A program made the translations under genes and the position numbers. A stretch of 64,000 bases of DNA from the NCBI RefSeq assembly GCF_000737245.1, contig NZ_JPQU01000045.1, positions 1 through 64,000 of the forward strand. Direction: 5' to 3'. Within the stretch, counting starts at the first letter, position 1. Each line of letters begins with the position of its first letter. This DNA is from Pseudomonas syringae. Lineage in GTDB: Bacteria > Pseudomonadota > Gammaproteobacteria > Pseudomonadales > Pseudomonadaceae. Below the pieces are notes generated by a model. It did not search any database. It saw only the letters and a program-made list of their open reading frames with translations, and was not told where the DNA came from. This document shows, one piece after another, positions 17,916 through 26,116 of the stretch.

Positions 17916-19355
17916 ATGAGCGACTTGTCCTCTGTCAGCGAACACCTTCTGGCACCCGGCGGCTTGAATCTCGACAGCTTGCAATCAGTGCTGGGCGAGC
18001 TGGCGGGTCCAGGCATCGATGCCGCCGACCTGTATTTCCAGGGGCAGATTTCCGAATCCTGGTCGCTGGAAGACGGCATCGTCAAAGAAGGCAGCTTCAA
18101 CCTTGATCAGGGTGTCGGCGTGCGGGCGCAGTCCGGTGAGAAAACCGGCTTTGCCTACAGCAACGCGATCACCCACGAAGCGCTGACCACCGCTGCTCGC
18201 GCCGCTCGTTCGATTTCTCGGGCCGGCCAGAATGGTACGGTGCAGGCCTTCACGACTCAGGACGTGGCCCAGCTTTACGCCCCGGATAACCCGCTGGAAG
18301 TCATGACCCGCGCCGAGAAGGTCGAACTGCTCAAGCGTGTCGACGTTGCCACGCGGGCGCTGGATTCGCGTATTCAACAAGTCACCGTAAGCATGGCCGG
18401 GGTTTGGGAGCGGATTCTGGTCGCTTCCACGGATGGCAGCCTGGCGGCGGATGTACGGCCGCTGGTGCGCTTCAACGTCAGCGTCATCGTCGAACAGAAT
18501 GGCCGTCGCGAGCGTGGCGGGCATGGCGGCGGTGCACGTACCGATTACCGCTATTTTCTGAGCGACGATCGCGCCATGGGCTATGCCCGTGAAGCGTTGC
18601 GTCAGGCATTGGTCAACCTCGAAGCGATTCCTGCGCCAGCTGGCACCTTGCCGGTGGTGCTGGGTTCCGGCTGGTCGGGCGTGCTGTTGCACGAAGCCGT
18701 CGGCCATGGTCTGGAAGGGGATTTCAATCGCAAGGGCAGTTCGGCCTACAGCGGTCGCATGGGTGAAATGGTCGCGTCCAAACTGTGCACCATCGTCGAT
18801 GACGGCACCCTCGCTGGCCGTCGTGGCTCGTTGAGCGTCGATGACGAAGGCACGCCGACCGAGTGCACTACGCTGATCGAGAACGGCGTCCTCAAGGGCT
18901 ATATGCAGGACAAGCTCAACGCACGCCTGATGGGCGTTGCCCGTACCGGCAATGGTCGTCGTGAATCCTATGCTCACTTGCCGATGCCGCGCATGACCAA
19001 CACCTACATGCTGGCTGGCCAGAGCGATCCAGAGGAAATCATCGCTTCGGTTAAACGCGGTATTTACTGCGCCAATCTCGGCGGTGGACAGGTAGACATC
19101 ACCAGCGGCAAATTCGTGTTCTCCACGAGCGAAGCCTATCTGATCGAAGACGGCAAAATCACTGCGCCGGTCAAGGGTGCGACGCTGATCGGTAATGGGC
19201 CGGAAGCCATGAGCAAGGTGTCGATGGTCGGTAACGACCTGTCGCTGGACAGCGGCGTAGGCACTTGCGGCAAGGATGGTCAGTCAGTTCCGGTAGGCGT
19301 AGGCCAGCCGACCCTGAAGATCGATGCGATCACGGTGGGCGGCACGGGAGGTTGA
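17916..19355 (+). CDS. tldD: Metalloprotease TldD
   Basis: 479 residues. The zinc motif HEAVGHGLEGD (HExxxH) at the centre identifies the catalytic TldD subunit. TldD pairs with PmbA/TldE (20033-21379) to degrade unfolded peptides, as in microcin B17 maturation and CcdA turnover. ATG 17916 is preferred over GTG 17910 because GGAG sits six bases upstream. It converges on yjgA; a GC-rich hairpin separates the stop codons. Confidence 0.97.
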   Translation: MSDLSSVSEHLLAPGGLNLDSLQSVLGELAGPGIDAADLYFQGQISESWSLEDGIVKEGSFNLDQGVGVRAQSGEKTGFAYSNAITHEALTTAARAARSISRAGQNGTVQAFTTQDVAQLYAPDNPLEVMTRAEKVELLKRVDVATRALDSRIQQVTVSMAGVWERILVASTDGSLAADVRPLVRFNVSVIVEQNGRRERGGHGGGARTDYRYFLSDDRAMGYAREALRQALVNLEAIPAPAGTLPVVLGSGWSGVLLHEAVGHGLEGDFNRKGSSAYSGRMGEMVASKLCTIVDDGTLAGRRGSLSVDDEGTPTECTTLIENGVLKGYMQDKLNARLMGVARTGNGRRESYAHLPMPRMTNTYMLAGQSDPEEIIASVKRGIYCANLGGGQVDITSGKFVFSTSEAYLIEDGKITAPVKGATLIGNGPEAMSKVSMVGNDLSLDSGVGTCGKDGQSVPVGVGQPTLKIDAITVGGTGG

Positions 19356-19364
19356 GGGTGAGAG

Positions 19365-19396
19365 GGGGAGCGGGCTGGTTTGCAGCCCGGTCCCCA
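19365..19396. terminator. GC-rich hairpin between convergent tldD and yjgA
   Basis: GGGGAGCGGGCTG, a short GTTTG loop and CAGCCCGGTCCCC make an almost perfect stem between two convergent genes. There is no clear T-tract on either side, so it may be a transcript-end hairpin, not a strong terminator. Confidence 0.4.
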
Positions 19397-19403
19397 TCGA
19401 GAT

Positions 19404-19925
19404 TTAACGCAAGCCGCGTTGCTTCTCGTCCAGCTCACGAATGTATTTGAAGATTTTTCGGCTCGAAGCGGGCGCTTTGTTCTGCGCAAGCTCGTGTTGA
19501 GCCTGACGGATCAATGAGCGCAGTTGCTGACGATCCGCTTCCGGATAGTCGTTAACAAACGACTCGAGAACCGCGTCATCACCCGCGATCAGGCGATCAC
19601 GCCAGCGCTCCAGACCGTGGAAACGTTCGTTGTATTGGCGAGTGGAGGCATCGAGTTGATCCAGAAGCACCAGAATGGCGTCCAGATCCTGATCGCGCAT
19701 CAGCTTGCCAATGAACATGATGTGCCGTTTGCGTGCGATGTTCGCAGTGTGCTTGGGCGCATCGGCCAGTGCTTTACGCAAGGCGTCGGTCAAGGGCAAC
19801 TTGGCCAGCAAGTCGGGCTTGAGAGTCGTCAGGCGCTCGCCAAGGTCAACCAGAGCATGCAGCTCGCGTTTGACTTGGGTTTTGCTTTTCTCCCCGTCGA
19901 GGGAGTCGTCGTAAGAATCAACCAT
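19404..19925 (-). CDS. yjgA: YjgA/DarP family ribosome-associated protein (DUF615)
   Basis: 173 residues from ATG 19923-19925 (MVDSYDDSLDGEKSK); a TTG five codons upstream is possible but unnecessary. The highly charged, helical, all-alpha sequence KTQVKRELHALVDLGERL is characteristic of DUF615. The E. coli homologue DarP associates with late 50S assembly intermediates. It lies on the strand opposite tldD and pmbA, between them. Confidence 0.93.
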   Translation of the reverse strand: MVDSYDDSLDGEKSKTQVKRELHALVDLGERLTTLKPDLLAKLPLTDALRKALADAPKHTANIARKRHIMFIGKLMRDQDLDAILVLLDQLDASTRQYNERFHGLERWRDRLIAGDDAVLESFVNDYPEADRQQLRSLIRQAQHELAQNKAPASSRKIFKYIRELDEKQRGLR

Positions 19926-20032
19926 GGGGGCAGTCCGCAAATAAACGCCGCCATGATAACCAGTCGGGGGCCTCTTGTCCGGCCCGCTCGGTATTCGGCC
20001 AGTGCCGAAAGCAGAATTTGATGGAGAAAGTC

Positions 20033-21379
20033 ATGAGTGCATCACAAAGCGTCGGCCCACAAGCCTTGCCCGCACTGCAGGATCAGGTCGAGCAAATCAT
20101 CGCCGAAGCCAAGCGTCAGGGTGCAAGTGCCTGTGAAGTGGCAGTGTCCCTGGAACAGGGCCTGTCGACTTCGGTTCGCCAGCGAGAAGTGGAAACCGTC
20201 GAATTCAATCGCGACCAGGGTTTTGGTATCACCTTGTATGTCGGTCAGCGCAAAGGCTCTGCCAGCACCTCGGCCAGTGGCGCCGATGCCATCCGCGAAA
20301 CCGTTGCTGCGGCCTTGGCCATTGCCAAGCACACCTCCGAAGACGAAAGTTCCGGTCTGGCTGATGCGGCGTTGATGGCCAAGGAGCAGCAGGACTTCGA
20401 CCTGTTTCACGCCTGGGATATCACCCCCGAGCAAGCCATCGAAAAAGCCCTGATCTGTGAAGCTGCGGCTTTCGATGCCGATGCACGGATCAAGAACGCC
20501 GATGGCACCACTCTCAATACTCACCAAGGCTGCCGGGTTTACGGCAATAGCCATGGTTTCATCGGCGGCTATGCCTCGACTCGCCACAGCCTCAGCTGCG
20601 TAATGATTGCTGAGGGCGAAGGCCAGATGCAGCGTGACTACTGGTATGACGTGAGTCGCCAGGGCGAGCTGTTGGCTGATCCGCTGAGCATTGGGCGCAA
20701 GGCCGCCGAGCGCGCTGCGAGCCGCCTGGGTGCGCGTCCGGTGCCGACCTGTGAAGTGCCGGTGTTGTTTTCCGCTGAGTTGGCCGGTGGTCTGTTCGGC
20801 AGCTTTCTCGGGGCGATTTCCGGCGGCAACCTGTATCGCAAATCATCGTTTCTGGAAGGCTGCATCGGCCAGCGTCTGTTCCCCGAGTGGCTGACGCTTG
20901 ATGAACGTCCACACTTGATGCGCGCCATGGGCAGTTCGGCGTTCGATGGTGATGGTCTGGCGACCTACGCCAAGCCGTTTGTCGAGAATGGCGAATTGGT
21001 TTCCTACATCCTCAGCACGTATTCGGGTCGCAAACTCGGCCTGCCGAGCACGGCCAACGCAGGTGGTGTTCATAATCTGTTCGTCACCCACGGCACGGAA
21101 GATCAAGCAGCGTTGATCCGCCGTATGGGCCGCGGGTTGCTGGTGACGGAGTTGATGGGCAGCGGCCTGAACATGGTGACTGGCGACTATTCCCGTGGCG
21201 CAGCTGGCTTCTGGGTTGAGAACGGCGAGATTCAGTTCCCGGTTCAGGAGGTGACTATTGCCGGCAACATGCGCGACATGTTCAAGCAGATCGTCGCCGT
21301 TGGCAGCGATCTTGAACTACGCAGCAACATCCGAACGGGTTCCGTGCTGATCGAACGCATGACCGTGGCCGGTAGCTGA
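20033..21379 (+). CDS. pmbA: Metalloprotease-associated subunit PmbA/TldE
   Basis: 448 residues, homologous to TldD over its length but without the HExxxH zinc motif; the late GSGLNMVTGDYSRGAAGFWVENG is typical of PmbA. It forms a heterodimer with TldD and is required for its activity. ATG 20033 is chosen because GGAGA lies six bases upstream. The gene is followed immediately by a tandem REP array. Confidence 0.96.
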   Translation: MSASQSVGPQALPALQDQVEQIIAEAKRQGASACEVAVSLEQGLSTSVRQREVETVEFNRDQGFGITLYVGQRKGSASTSASGADAIRETVAAALAIAKHTSEDESSGLADAALMAKEQQDFDLFHAWDITPEQAIEKALICEAAAFDADARIKNADGTTLNTHQGCRVYGNSHGFIGGYASTRHSLSCVMIAEGEGQMQRDYWYDVSRQGELLADPLSIGRKAAERAASRLGARPVPTCEVPVLFSAELAGGLFGSFLGAISGGNLYRKSSFLEGCIGQRLFPEWLTLDERPHLMRAMGSSAFDGDGLATYAKPFVENGELVSYILSTYSGRKLGLPSTANAGGVHNLFVTHGTEDQAALIRRMGRGLLVTELMGSGLNMVTGDYSRGAAGFWVENGEIQFPVQEVTIAGNMRDMFKQIVAVGSDLELRSNIRTGSVLIERMTVAGS

Positions 21380-21403
21380 TTTTCACACGAATGGCTCGGC
21401 CCG

Positions 21404-21918
21404 TTGGAGCGAGGCTTGCCCGCGAATCAGTCGATGCGTTGTATCAGGCAGACCGCGTCACCGCTCTTCGCGGGCAAGCCCGGCTCCAACAGATGAGCGA
21501 GATTTTTCTGTGGGAGCGGTGCTTGCCCGCGATAAGGATCACTCGGTGGATCAGGCAGACCGCGTCACCGCTCTTCGCGGGCAAGCCCGGCTCCAACAGA
21601 TGAGCGAGATTTTTCTGTGGGAGCGGTGCTTGCCCGCGATAAGGATCACTCGGTGGATCAGGCAGACCGCGTCACCGTGCTTCGCGGGCAAGCCCGGCTC
21701 CAACAGATGAGCGAGATTTTTCTGTGGGAGCGGTGCTTGCCCGCGATAAGGATCACTCGGTGGATCAGGCAGACCGCGTCACCGTGCTTCGCGGGCAAGC
21801 CCGGCTCCAACAGATGAGCGAGATTTTTCTGTGGGAGCGGTGCTTGCCCGCGATAAGGATCACTCGGTGGATCAGGCAGACCGCGTCATCGTTCTTCGCG
21901 AGCAAGCTCGACTCCCAC
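21404..21918. repeat. Tandem array of five 107-bp units, each a REP pair
   Basis: The phrase TGGGAGCGGTGCTTGCCCGC starts at 21511, 21618, 21725 and 21832, exactly 107 bases apart. A diverged first unit starts at 21404 and the last ends at about 21918. Each unit holds two inverted REP arms (GCTTGCCCGCG and CGCGGGCAAGC) plus a spacer AACAGATGAGCGAGATTTTT. Units 1-2 read CACCGCTCTTCGCGGG, units 3-4 CACCGTGCTTCGCGGG and unit 5 CATCGTTCTTCGCGAG. Near-identity of the middle units points to recent duplication. This fills the gap between pmbA and the fagA promoter; no gene is credible inside it. Confidence 0.92.
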
Positions 21919-22002
21919 GGGTCATCACATGCTCCAACATATTTCTCCTTCCATTCCTAAACCATTCACCCTCTACGGTTGTTTTGATTCTCAATATCAT
22001 TT

Positions 22003-22021
22003 AATAATGAATATCATTATC
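22003..22021 (+). promoter_or_regulatory. Fur box upstream of fagA-fumC-orfX-sodA
   Basis: AATAATGAATATCATTATC matches the 19-base Fur consensus GATAATGATAATCATTATC at 16 positions. It lies 17 bases before the fagA start. Fur with Fe2+ would repress the operon, so it is expected to be expressed in iron limitation, as known for the P. aeruginosa fagA operon. Confidence 0.88.
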
Positions 22022-22038
22022 CAAAATGAGCCGTGGTC

Positions 22039-22437
22039 ATGGGTCCTGTTCTGCATCCGCTTCCTGCGCATCTGGAAAACTGGCGAACGCTGAGTTTCAG
22101 AATTCGCTGCGCCCTTGAGCCTGACGAGCCTCGGCTGATTGATCACTACCTGGCTGAAGGCCGTTATTTGGCGCGGTTTACTGCAACGCCCCAGCGCATG
22201 ATCGCTGAAACCTCCTTTCGACTGCTCATGAATACCGCCCGCGACACCCTGCTGCCCTGGCACTGGCGCTCCCTGTGCGTTGATCAGGCGTGGCGGCCGC
22301 TGCGTGAATTGCAGGCGTTGATCAACTCCCCGGCTGACCAGCAACGTTGGCAGGCCTGCACTTGGCAACTCGCGACCTGTTTGCTGCAACCCTCGATCTC
22401 TCTCACTGAACTGGTGCAAGGAAACTCCGATGAGTAA
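22039..22437 (+). CDS. fagA: Fur-associated protein FagA
   Basis: About 132 residues from ATG 22039 (a GTG two codons earlier is also open). It has no recognised catalytic domain and is Trp/Leu/Arg-rich (HLENWRTLSFRIRCAL, WHWRSLCVDQAWRPLRELQ). Position and context identify it as FagA: directly downstream of a Fur box and first in a fagA-fumC-orfX-sodA operon, as described in P. aeruginosa. Its biochemical role is unknown. It overlaps fumC by eight bases. The ribosome site is weak, so the start is the least certain part. Confidence 0.82.
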   Translation: MGPVLHPLPAHLENWRTLSFRIRCALEPDEPRLIDHYLAEGRYLARFTATPQRMIAETSFRLLMNTARDTLLPWHWRSLCVDQAWRPLRELQALINSPADQQRWQACTWQLATCLLQPSISLTELVQGNSDE

Positions 22438-23806
22438 TACCCGTATCGAACGCGACAGCATGGGCGAGCTACAGGTGCCGGCCGAGGCTCTGTATGGCGC
22501 GCAGACTCAGCGTGCGGTGAATAACTTCCCCATCAGCAATCTGCGCATGCCCGCACAGTTCGTCCGTGCGTTGCTGCTCGCCAAGGCTGCTGCCGCCCAC
22601 GCCAACCTTGAGCTGGGGCAGATTTCCGCGGGGCAGAGCGAGGCCATCGTCAGTGCCTGCCAGGAATTGTTGAGCGGCGACTACATGGCGCATTTTCCCG
22701 TGGATGTGTTCCAGACCGGTTCTGGCACCAGCACCAATATGAATGCCAACGAAGTGATAGCAACCCTGGCCAGCCGTGTGCTGGGCGATAAGGTCAACGC
22801 CAACGATCACGTCAACTGCGGGCAGAGCAGCAACGACATCATCCCGACCACGATTCACGTCAGCGCTGCGCTGGCATTGCACGAGCAACTGCTGCCGGCA
22901 CTGACCCATCTGGTGGAAGTTATAGAGCGCAAAGCGGATGAAGTGCACCCGTTCATCAAAACCGGACGCACGCACCTGATGGACGCCATGCCTGTGCGCA
23001 TGAGCCAGGTGCTCAACGGCTGGGCCCAGCAGATTCGCGCCAACATCGAACATCTGCAAGGGTTGCTACCAAGCCTGCAGGCCTTGGCTCAGGGTGGTAC
23101 GGCGGTTGGGACCGGGATTAACGCGCATCCAGAGTTTGCCCAGCGGTTCAGTAGTCATTTGAGCCGCTTGAGCAATGTGGCGTTTGTGCCGGGCAAGGAT
23201 CTGTTTGCATTGATCGGATCTCAGGACACCGCGGTCGCCGTCTCCGGGCAACTCAAGGGCACGGCAGTATCGCTGATGAAAATCGCCAATGACCTGCGCT
23301 GGATGAACTCAGGCCCGTTGGCGGGTCTGGGCGAAATCGAACTGGAGGCATTACAGCCGGGTTCGTCAATCATGCCGGGCAAGGTCAATCCGGTTATTCC
23401 GGAAGCCACCGCCATGGTGGCAGCACAGGTCATTGGCAATGATGCGGCAATTACCGTTGCCGGTCAGTCAGGCAACTTCGAACTGAACGTGATGCTGCCG
23501 ATCATCGCCCAGAACCTTCTGAGCAGTATTGAGCTGCTGGCGAACTCCAGCCGCTTGCTGGCCGACAAGGCCATCGCCAGCTTCAAGGTCAACGAGGCCA
23601 AGCTCAAGGAAGCGCTGTCGCGCAACCCGATTCTGGTGACGGCGCTGAACCCGATCATTGGTTATCAGAAGGCCGCCGAAATCGCCAAGACCGCTTACAA
23701 ACAGGGCCGGCCGATCATTGATGTCGCCCTTGAACACACCGACCTGCAACGCAGCCAGCTGGAAGCGTTGCTGGATCCGGAAAAACTCACCGCTGGCGGG
23801 ATCTGA
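22430..23806 (+). CDS. fumC: Class II fumarate hydratase (iron-independent)
   Basis: 458 residues. The N-terminus RIERDSMGELQVPAEALYGAQTQRA and the signature GSSIMPGKVNP define the class II fumarase/aspartase superfamily; HVNCGQSSNDIIPT fits FumC. It interconverts fumarate and malate without an Fe-S cluster. Placing it behind a Fur box lets the cell keep the TCA cycle running when iron is scarce and Fe-S fumarases fail. It is followed by orfX after 30 bases. Confidence 0.97.
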   Translation: MSNTRIERDSMGELQVPAEALYGAQTQRAVNNFPISNLRMPAQFVRALLLAKAAAAHANLELGQISAGQSEAIVSACQELLSGDYMAHFPVDVFQTGSGTSTNMNANEVIATLASRVLGDKVNANDHVNCGQSSNDIIPTTIHVSAALALHEQLLPALTHLVEVIERKADEVHPFIKTGRTHLMDAMPVRMSQVLNGWAQQIRANIEHLQGLLPSLQALAQGGTAVGTGINAHPEFAQRFSSHLSRLSNVAFVPGKDLFALIGSQDTAVAVSGQLKGTAVSLMKIANDLRWMNSGPLAGLGEIELEALQPGSSIMPGKVNPVIPEATAMVAAQVIGNDAAITVAGQSGNFELNVMLPIIAQNLLSSIELLANSSRLLADKAIASFKVNEAKLKEALSRNPILVTALNPIIGYQKAAEIAKTAYKQGRPIIDVALEHTDLQRSQLEALLDPEKLTAGGI

Positions 23807-23836
23807 CCTGCCACCCATCCCTTGAGGAGTCCCGCC

Positions 23837-24298
23837 ATGGAGCATTGGAAACGCACCATCGAAAAGGCCAATCACTGTTTCATTGCTGGTGAGCTGGTCG
23901 ACGCTCGTGAGTTGTATTTGCAGGCCCTGGCGCTGGCTCAAGTGCTGTTCGAGCGCTGGCCCAATCCGGATGAAGCGGTGGCGGCCTGTGTCATTTCCCA
24001 TCACAACCTGGCCGACCTGCACCTGAGCCTCGGCCAGCCTGAGGAGAGCGCCGAGTACCTGTGCGCGATCCACCAACGCTTACTGCACGTCGTGCAGGAT
24101 CAGCGCCTGCCGCCGTCATTGCGTCAGGCCGCGCTGCGCCATAGCAGCAAAACCTATGCCGAGCTGCTGAGTTTTATCAGCGAGCACGGTGAATACCCGC
24201 GAACCCATCGGCTGTTGAACAGCGGCGGCGAACACTCGCGTTCGTCCTTGCAGCGCAATGCCGCCGCGACGTCCGGCTTTTACTACGGAGTACATTGA
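23837..24298 (+). CDS. Uncharacterised TPR-like protein of the fagA operon (orfX)
   Basis: 153 residues starting MEHWKRTIEKANHCF, after a good GAGGAG site. Helical repeats such as FIAGELVDARELYLQALALAQ and HHNLADLHLSLGQPEESAEYL look like tetratricopeptide units that would bind another protein. No enzymatic motif is visible. It is the equivalent of the unnamed ORF between fumC and sodA in the P. aeruginosa Fur-controlled operon. The gene ends one base before the sodA ATG, so translation is coupled. Function unknown. Confidence 0.82.
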   Translation: MEHWKRTIEKANHCFIAGELVDARELYLQALALAQVLFERWPNPDEAVAACVISHHNLADLHLSLGQPEESAEYLCAIHQRLLHVVQDQRLPPSLRQAALRHSSKTYAELLSFISEHGEYPRTHRLLNSGGEHSRSSLQRNAAATSGFYYGVH

Positions 24299-24299
24299 T

Positions 24300-24911
24300 A
24301 TGCCGTTTACTTTGCCTGCCCTGCCTTACGCCTATGACGCTCTGGAACCGCACATCGATGCGCAGACCATGGAGATCCACTACAGCAAACACCACCAGAC
24401 CTACATCAACAACCTCAACGCCGCCGTCGAGGGGACCGAGTGGGCTGAATGGCCAATCGAGAAGTTGGTCGCCGCTGTTGGCCAACTGCCTGAGAAGCTG
24501 CGTCCGGCAGTGATCAATCAGGGCGGCGGACATGCCAACCACTCGTTGTTCTGGGCTGTCATGTCGCCAACCGGTGGTGGTTTACCTGAAGGTCTTGTCG
24601 CCAAGGCTATTGAGGAGCAACTGGGGGGCTTCGATGCATTCAAGGATGCCTTTACCAAAGCGGCATTGACCCGCTTCGGCAGCGGTTGGGCGTGGCTGAG
24701 CGTTAGCCCCGAAAAGAAACTGGTGGTGGAAAGCAGCGGTAACCAGGACAGCCCGTTGATGAATGGCAATACCCCAATCCTCGGCCTGGACGTTTGGGAG
24801 CACGCTTATTACTTGCTCTACCAAAACCGTCGCCCGGAATACATCAACGCGTTCTACAACGTTATCAACTGGGCGGAAGTCGCTCGTCGCTATCAGGCTG
24901 CTCTGACCTGA
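24300..24911 (+). CDS. sodA: Superoxide dismutase, Mn type
   Basis: 203 residues. Metal ligands are recognisable: His27 in IHYSKHHQTY, His in GGHANHSLFW, and Asp/His in LGLDVWEHAYY. The outer-sphere Gln in the GNQDSPLMNG stretch and GGHANH are features of Mn, not Fe, SOD. It converts superoxide to O2 and H2O2 in the cytoplasm. Expression from a Fur-repressed operon supplies an SOD that needs no iron. ATG 24300 is used; upstream in-frame codons belong to the end of orfX. Confidence 0.95.
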   Translation: MPFTLPALPYAYDALEPHIDAQTMEIHYSKHHQTYINNLNAAVEGTEWAEWPIEKLVAAVGQLPEKLRPAVINQGGGHANHSLFWAVMSPTGGGLPEGLVAKAIEEQLGGFDAFKDAFTKAALTRFGSGWAWLSVSPEKKLVVESSGNQDSPLMNGNTPILGLDVWEHAYYLLYQNRRPEYINAFYNVINWAEVARRYQAALT

Positions 24912-24940
24912 ATCTCCAATAATCAGATCCAGGGCAGTTT

Positions 24941-25072
24941 ATGCGCACAGAAATACTGAACATCAGCAGTAGGCGGCTGTTTCGCCTGGTATGGGGTTCG
25001 ATTCTGCTGGTTGCAGGTATGGCTCTTCTGGTCGCCCACGGTCTTGAATGGTTGAGCCTGGTGCGCTTCTGA
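24941..25072 (+). CDS. Possible 43-residue membrane peptide downstream of sodA
   Basis: ATG 24941, with AGGG about seven bases upstream, encodes a 43-residue peptide. It has a basic N-terminal part (SSRRLFRLV), one hydrophobic helix (LLVAGMALLVAHGLEW) and ends in LSLVRF. The positive-inside arrangement suggests a single-pass inner-membrane protein. It begins 29 bases after the sodA stop, so it could be the last member of the Fur operon. I know no family for it. The rest of the 24.9-25.2 kb gap holds only the yjdM promoter region. Confidence 0.5.
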   Translation: MRTEILNISSRRLFRLVWGSILLVAGMALLVAHGLEWLSLVRF

Positions 25073-25166
25073 TGTCCGGTGTGCGCGCTTTTTGGCGCAT
25101 TGGGTGCCGTTCCAGCGCGCCGGATAAGCGCTGAGAAGTATGAGGGGTTATATTCGCTCCCTCGTT

Positions 25167-25205
25167 AAAGGTAAAACCACTTATAATCCATGGTTTTTAC
25201 CCTTT
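25167..25205 (+). promoter_or_regulatory. Promoter region of yjdM with dyad around the -10
   Basis: TATAAT at 25182-25187 is a consensus -10. It is framed by AAAGGTAAAACCA (25167-25179) and TGGTTTTTACCCTTT (25191-25205), an imperfect inverted repeat. No good -35 is present at 17 bases, so the promoter may need an activator or the dyad may be an operator. Confidence 0.45.
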
Positions 25206-25219
25206 GACGCGAGAATGCC

Positions 25220-25558
25220 GTGAGCTTACCTGCCTGCCCAAAATGCAATTCCGAATACACCTACGAAGATGGCGCACAGCTGATCTGCCCGGAATGCGCT
25301 TACGAATGGTCTGCCGACGGCTCAAGTGAAGCCGCCGAAGACGTGAAGGTCATCAAGGACTCCGTGGGCAACACCTTGCAGGATGGCGATACCGTGACCG
25401 TCATCAAGGACCTTAAAGTCAAAGGCTCCTCTCTGGTGGTCAAGGTCGGCACCAAAGTGAAGAACATTCGTCTGGTGGATGGCGATCATGACATCGACTG
25501 CAAGATCGATGGCATTGGCGCGATGAAGTTGAAGTCGGAGTTTGTTAAGAAGGGGTGA
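25220..25558 (+). CDS. yjdM: Zinc-ribbon protein YjdM (PhnA family)
   Basis: 112 residues from GTG 25220. An N-terminal zinc ribbon (CPKCNSEYTYE and CPECAYEW) precedes a C-terminal SH3-like domain (VIKDLKVKGSSLVVKVGTKVKNI). The family was once named PhnA but is not phosphonoacetate hydrolase; its cellular function is not established. A strong hairpin follows the gene. It stands alone. Confidence 0.92.
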   Translation: MSLPACPKCNSEYTYEDGAQLICPECAYEWSADGSSEAAEDVKVIKDSVGNTLQDGDTVTVIKDLKVKGSSLVVKVGTKVKNIRLVDGDHDIDCKIDGIGAMKLKSEFVKKG

Positions 25559-25603
25559 ACACTTGCAGCTGAAATTTAGTTACTTCCAGTTTTGAATCAC
25601 CCG

Positions 25604-25631
25604 AATCCGAAGTTCGAAAGGACTTCGGATT
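25604..25631 (+). terminator. Hairpin after yjdM
   Basis: AATCCGAAGT and ACTTCGGATT form a perfect 10-bp stem around an eight-base loop, followed by TCTCGTCTC. The T-tract is weak, so this is a likely but imperfect terminator. Confidence 0.55.
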
Positions 25632-25707
25632 TCTCGTCTCTGGCGGACCCAAGGTATCGGAACGTTATCTGCCGAAAGCCGTACGGTTCGGTTTGAAATA
25701 CATTTCC

Positions 25708-25794
25708 GTAGGAGCGCGCTTGCCCGCGATGACATCCGCACAAGCGATAAACATGTCAGCCCTGAAATCGTATCGCGGGCAAGCGCGCTCCTAC
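25708..25794. repeat. REP pair, GTAGGAGCGCGCTTGCCCGCG type
   Basis: Exact inverted arms GTAGGAGCGCGCTTGCCCGC and GCGGGCAAGCGCGCTCCTAC lie 87 bases end to end, between the convergent yjdM and ptsO genes. Confidence 0.88.
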
Positions 25795-25827
25795 AGGATC
25801 ATGGGCGAGGGCGTCAGCGAGTTCTAC

Positions 25828-26100
25828 TCACTCACCCTCATCAAACTTGTTCTCGATCAATTCAATCAACCCTTCCAGTGCGGCCTGCGCATCGTCGCCT
25901 TCGGTCAGCAAGTGGATATCCGTACCTTTGCCGGCGGCGAGCATCATGACAGCCATGATGCTTTTGCCATCGACCATGCTTTCCGGGTTGCGACCAACGC
26001 GGATCTGACATGGGAACTTCCCCGCAACGCCAACGAATTTGGCTGCGGCACGGGCGTGAAGGCCGAGCTTGTTGATGATGGTGATTTGACGAGCGGGCAT
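25828..26100 (-). CDS. ptsO: Phosphocarrier NPr of the nitrogen PTS
   Basis: 90 residues, HPr fold. The active-site His15 is in NKLGLHARAAAKFV, followed by the MVDGKSIMAVMMLAA motif equivalent to the HPr Ser46 region. NPr passes phosphate from PtsP to PtsN. It is the last gene of the rpoN cluster (rpoN-hpf-ptsN-rapZ-ptsO). Confidence 0.95.
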   Translation of the reverse strand: MPARQITIINKLGLHARAAAKFVGVAGKFPCQIRVGRNPESMVDGKSIMAVMMLAAGKGTDIHLLTEGDDAQAALEGLIELIENKFDEGE

Positions 26101-26116
26101 CGCAGGGAAAGTCCTT

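Noticed and set aside
21404..21918. CRISPR-like regular repeat
   Set aside because: Whole units repeat, with no unique spacers, and the repeated core is a REP palindrome. No cas genes are nearby.
21510..21960. Series of near-identical 66-residue ORFs that look like a repeat protein family
   Set aside because: They are translations of the 107-bp REP array. The unit length is not a multiple of three, so the frames rotate and no continuous protein exists.
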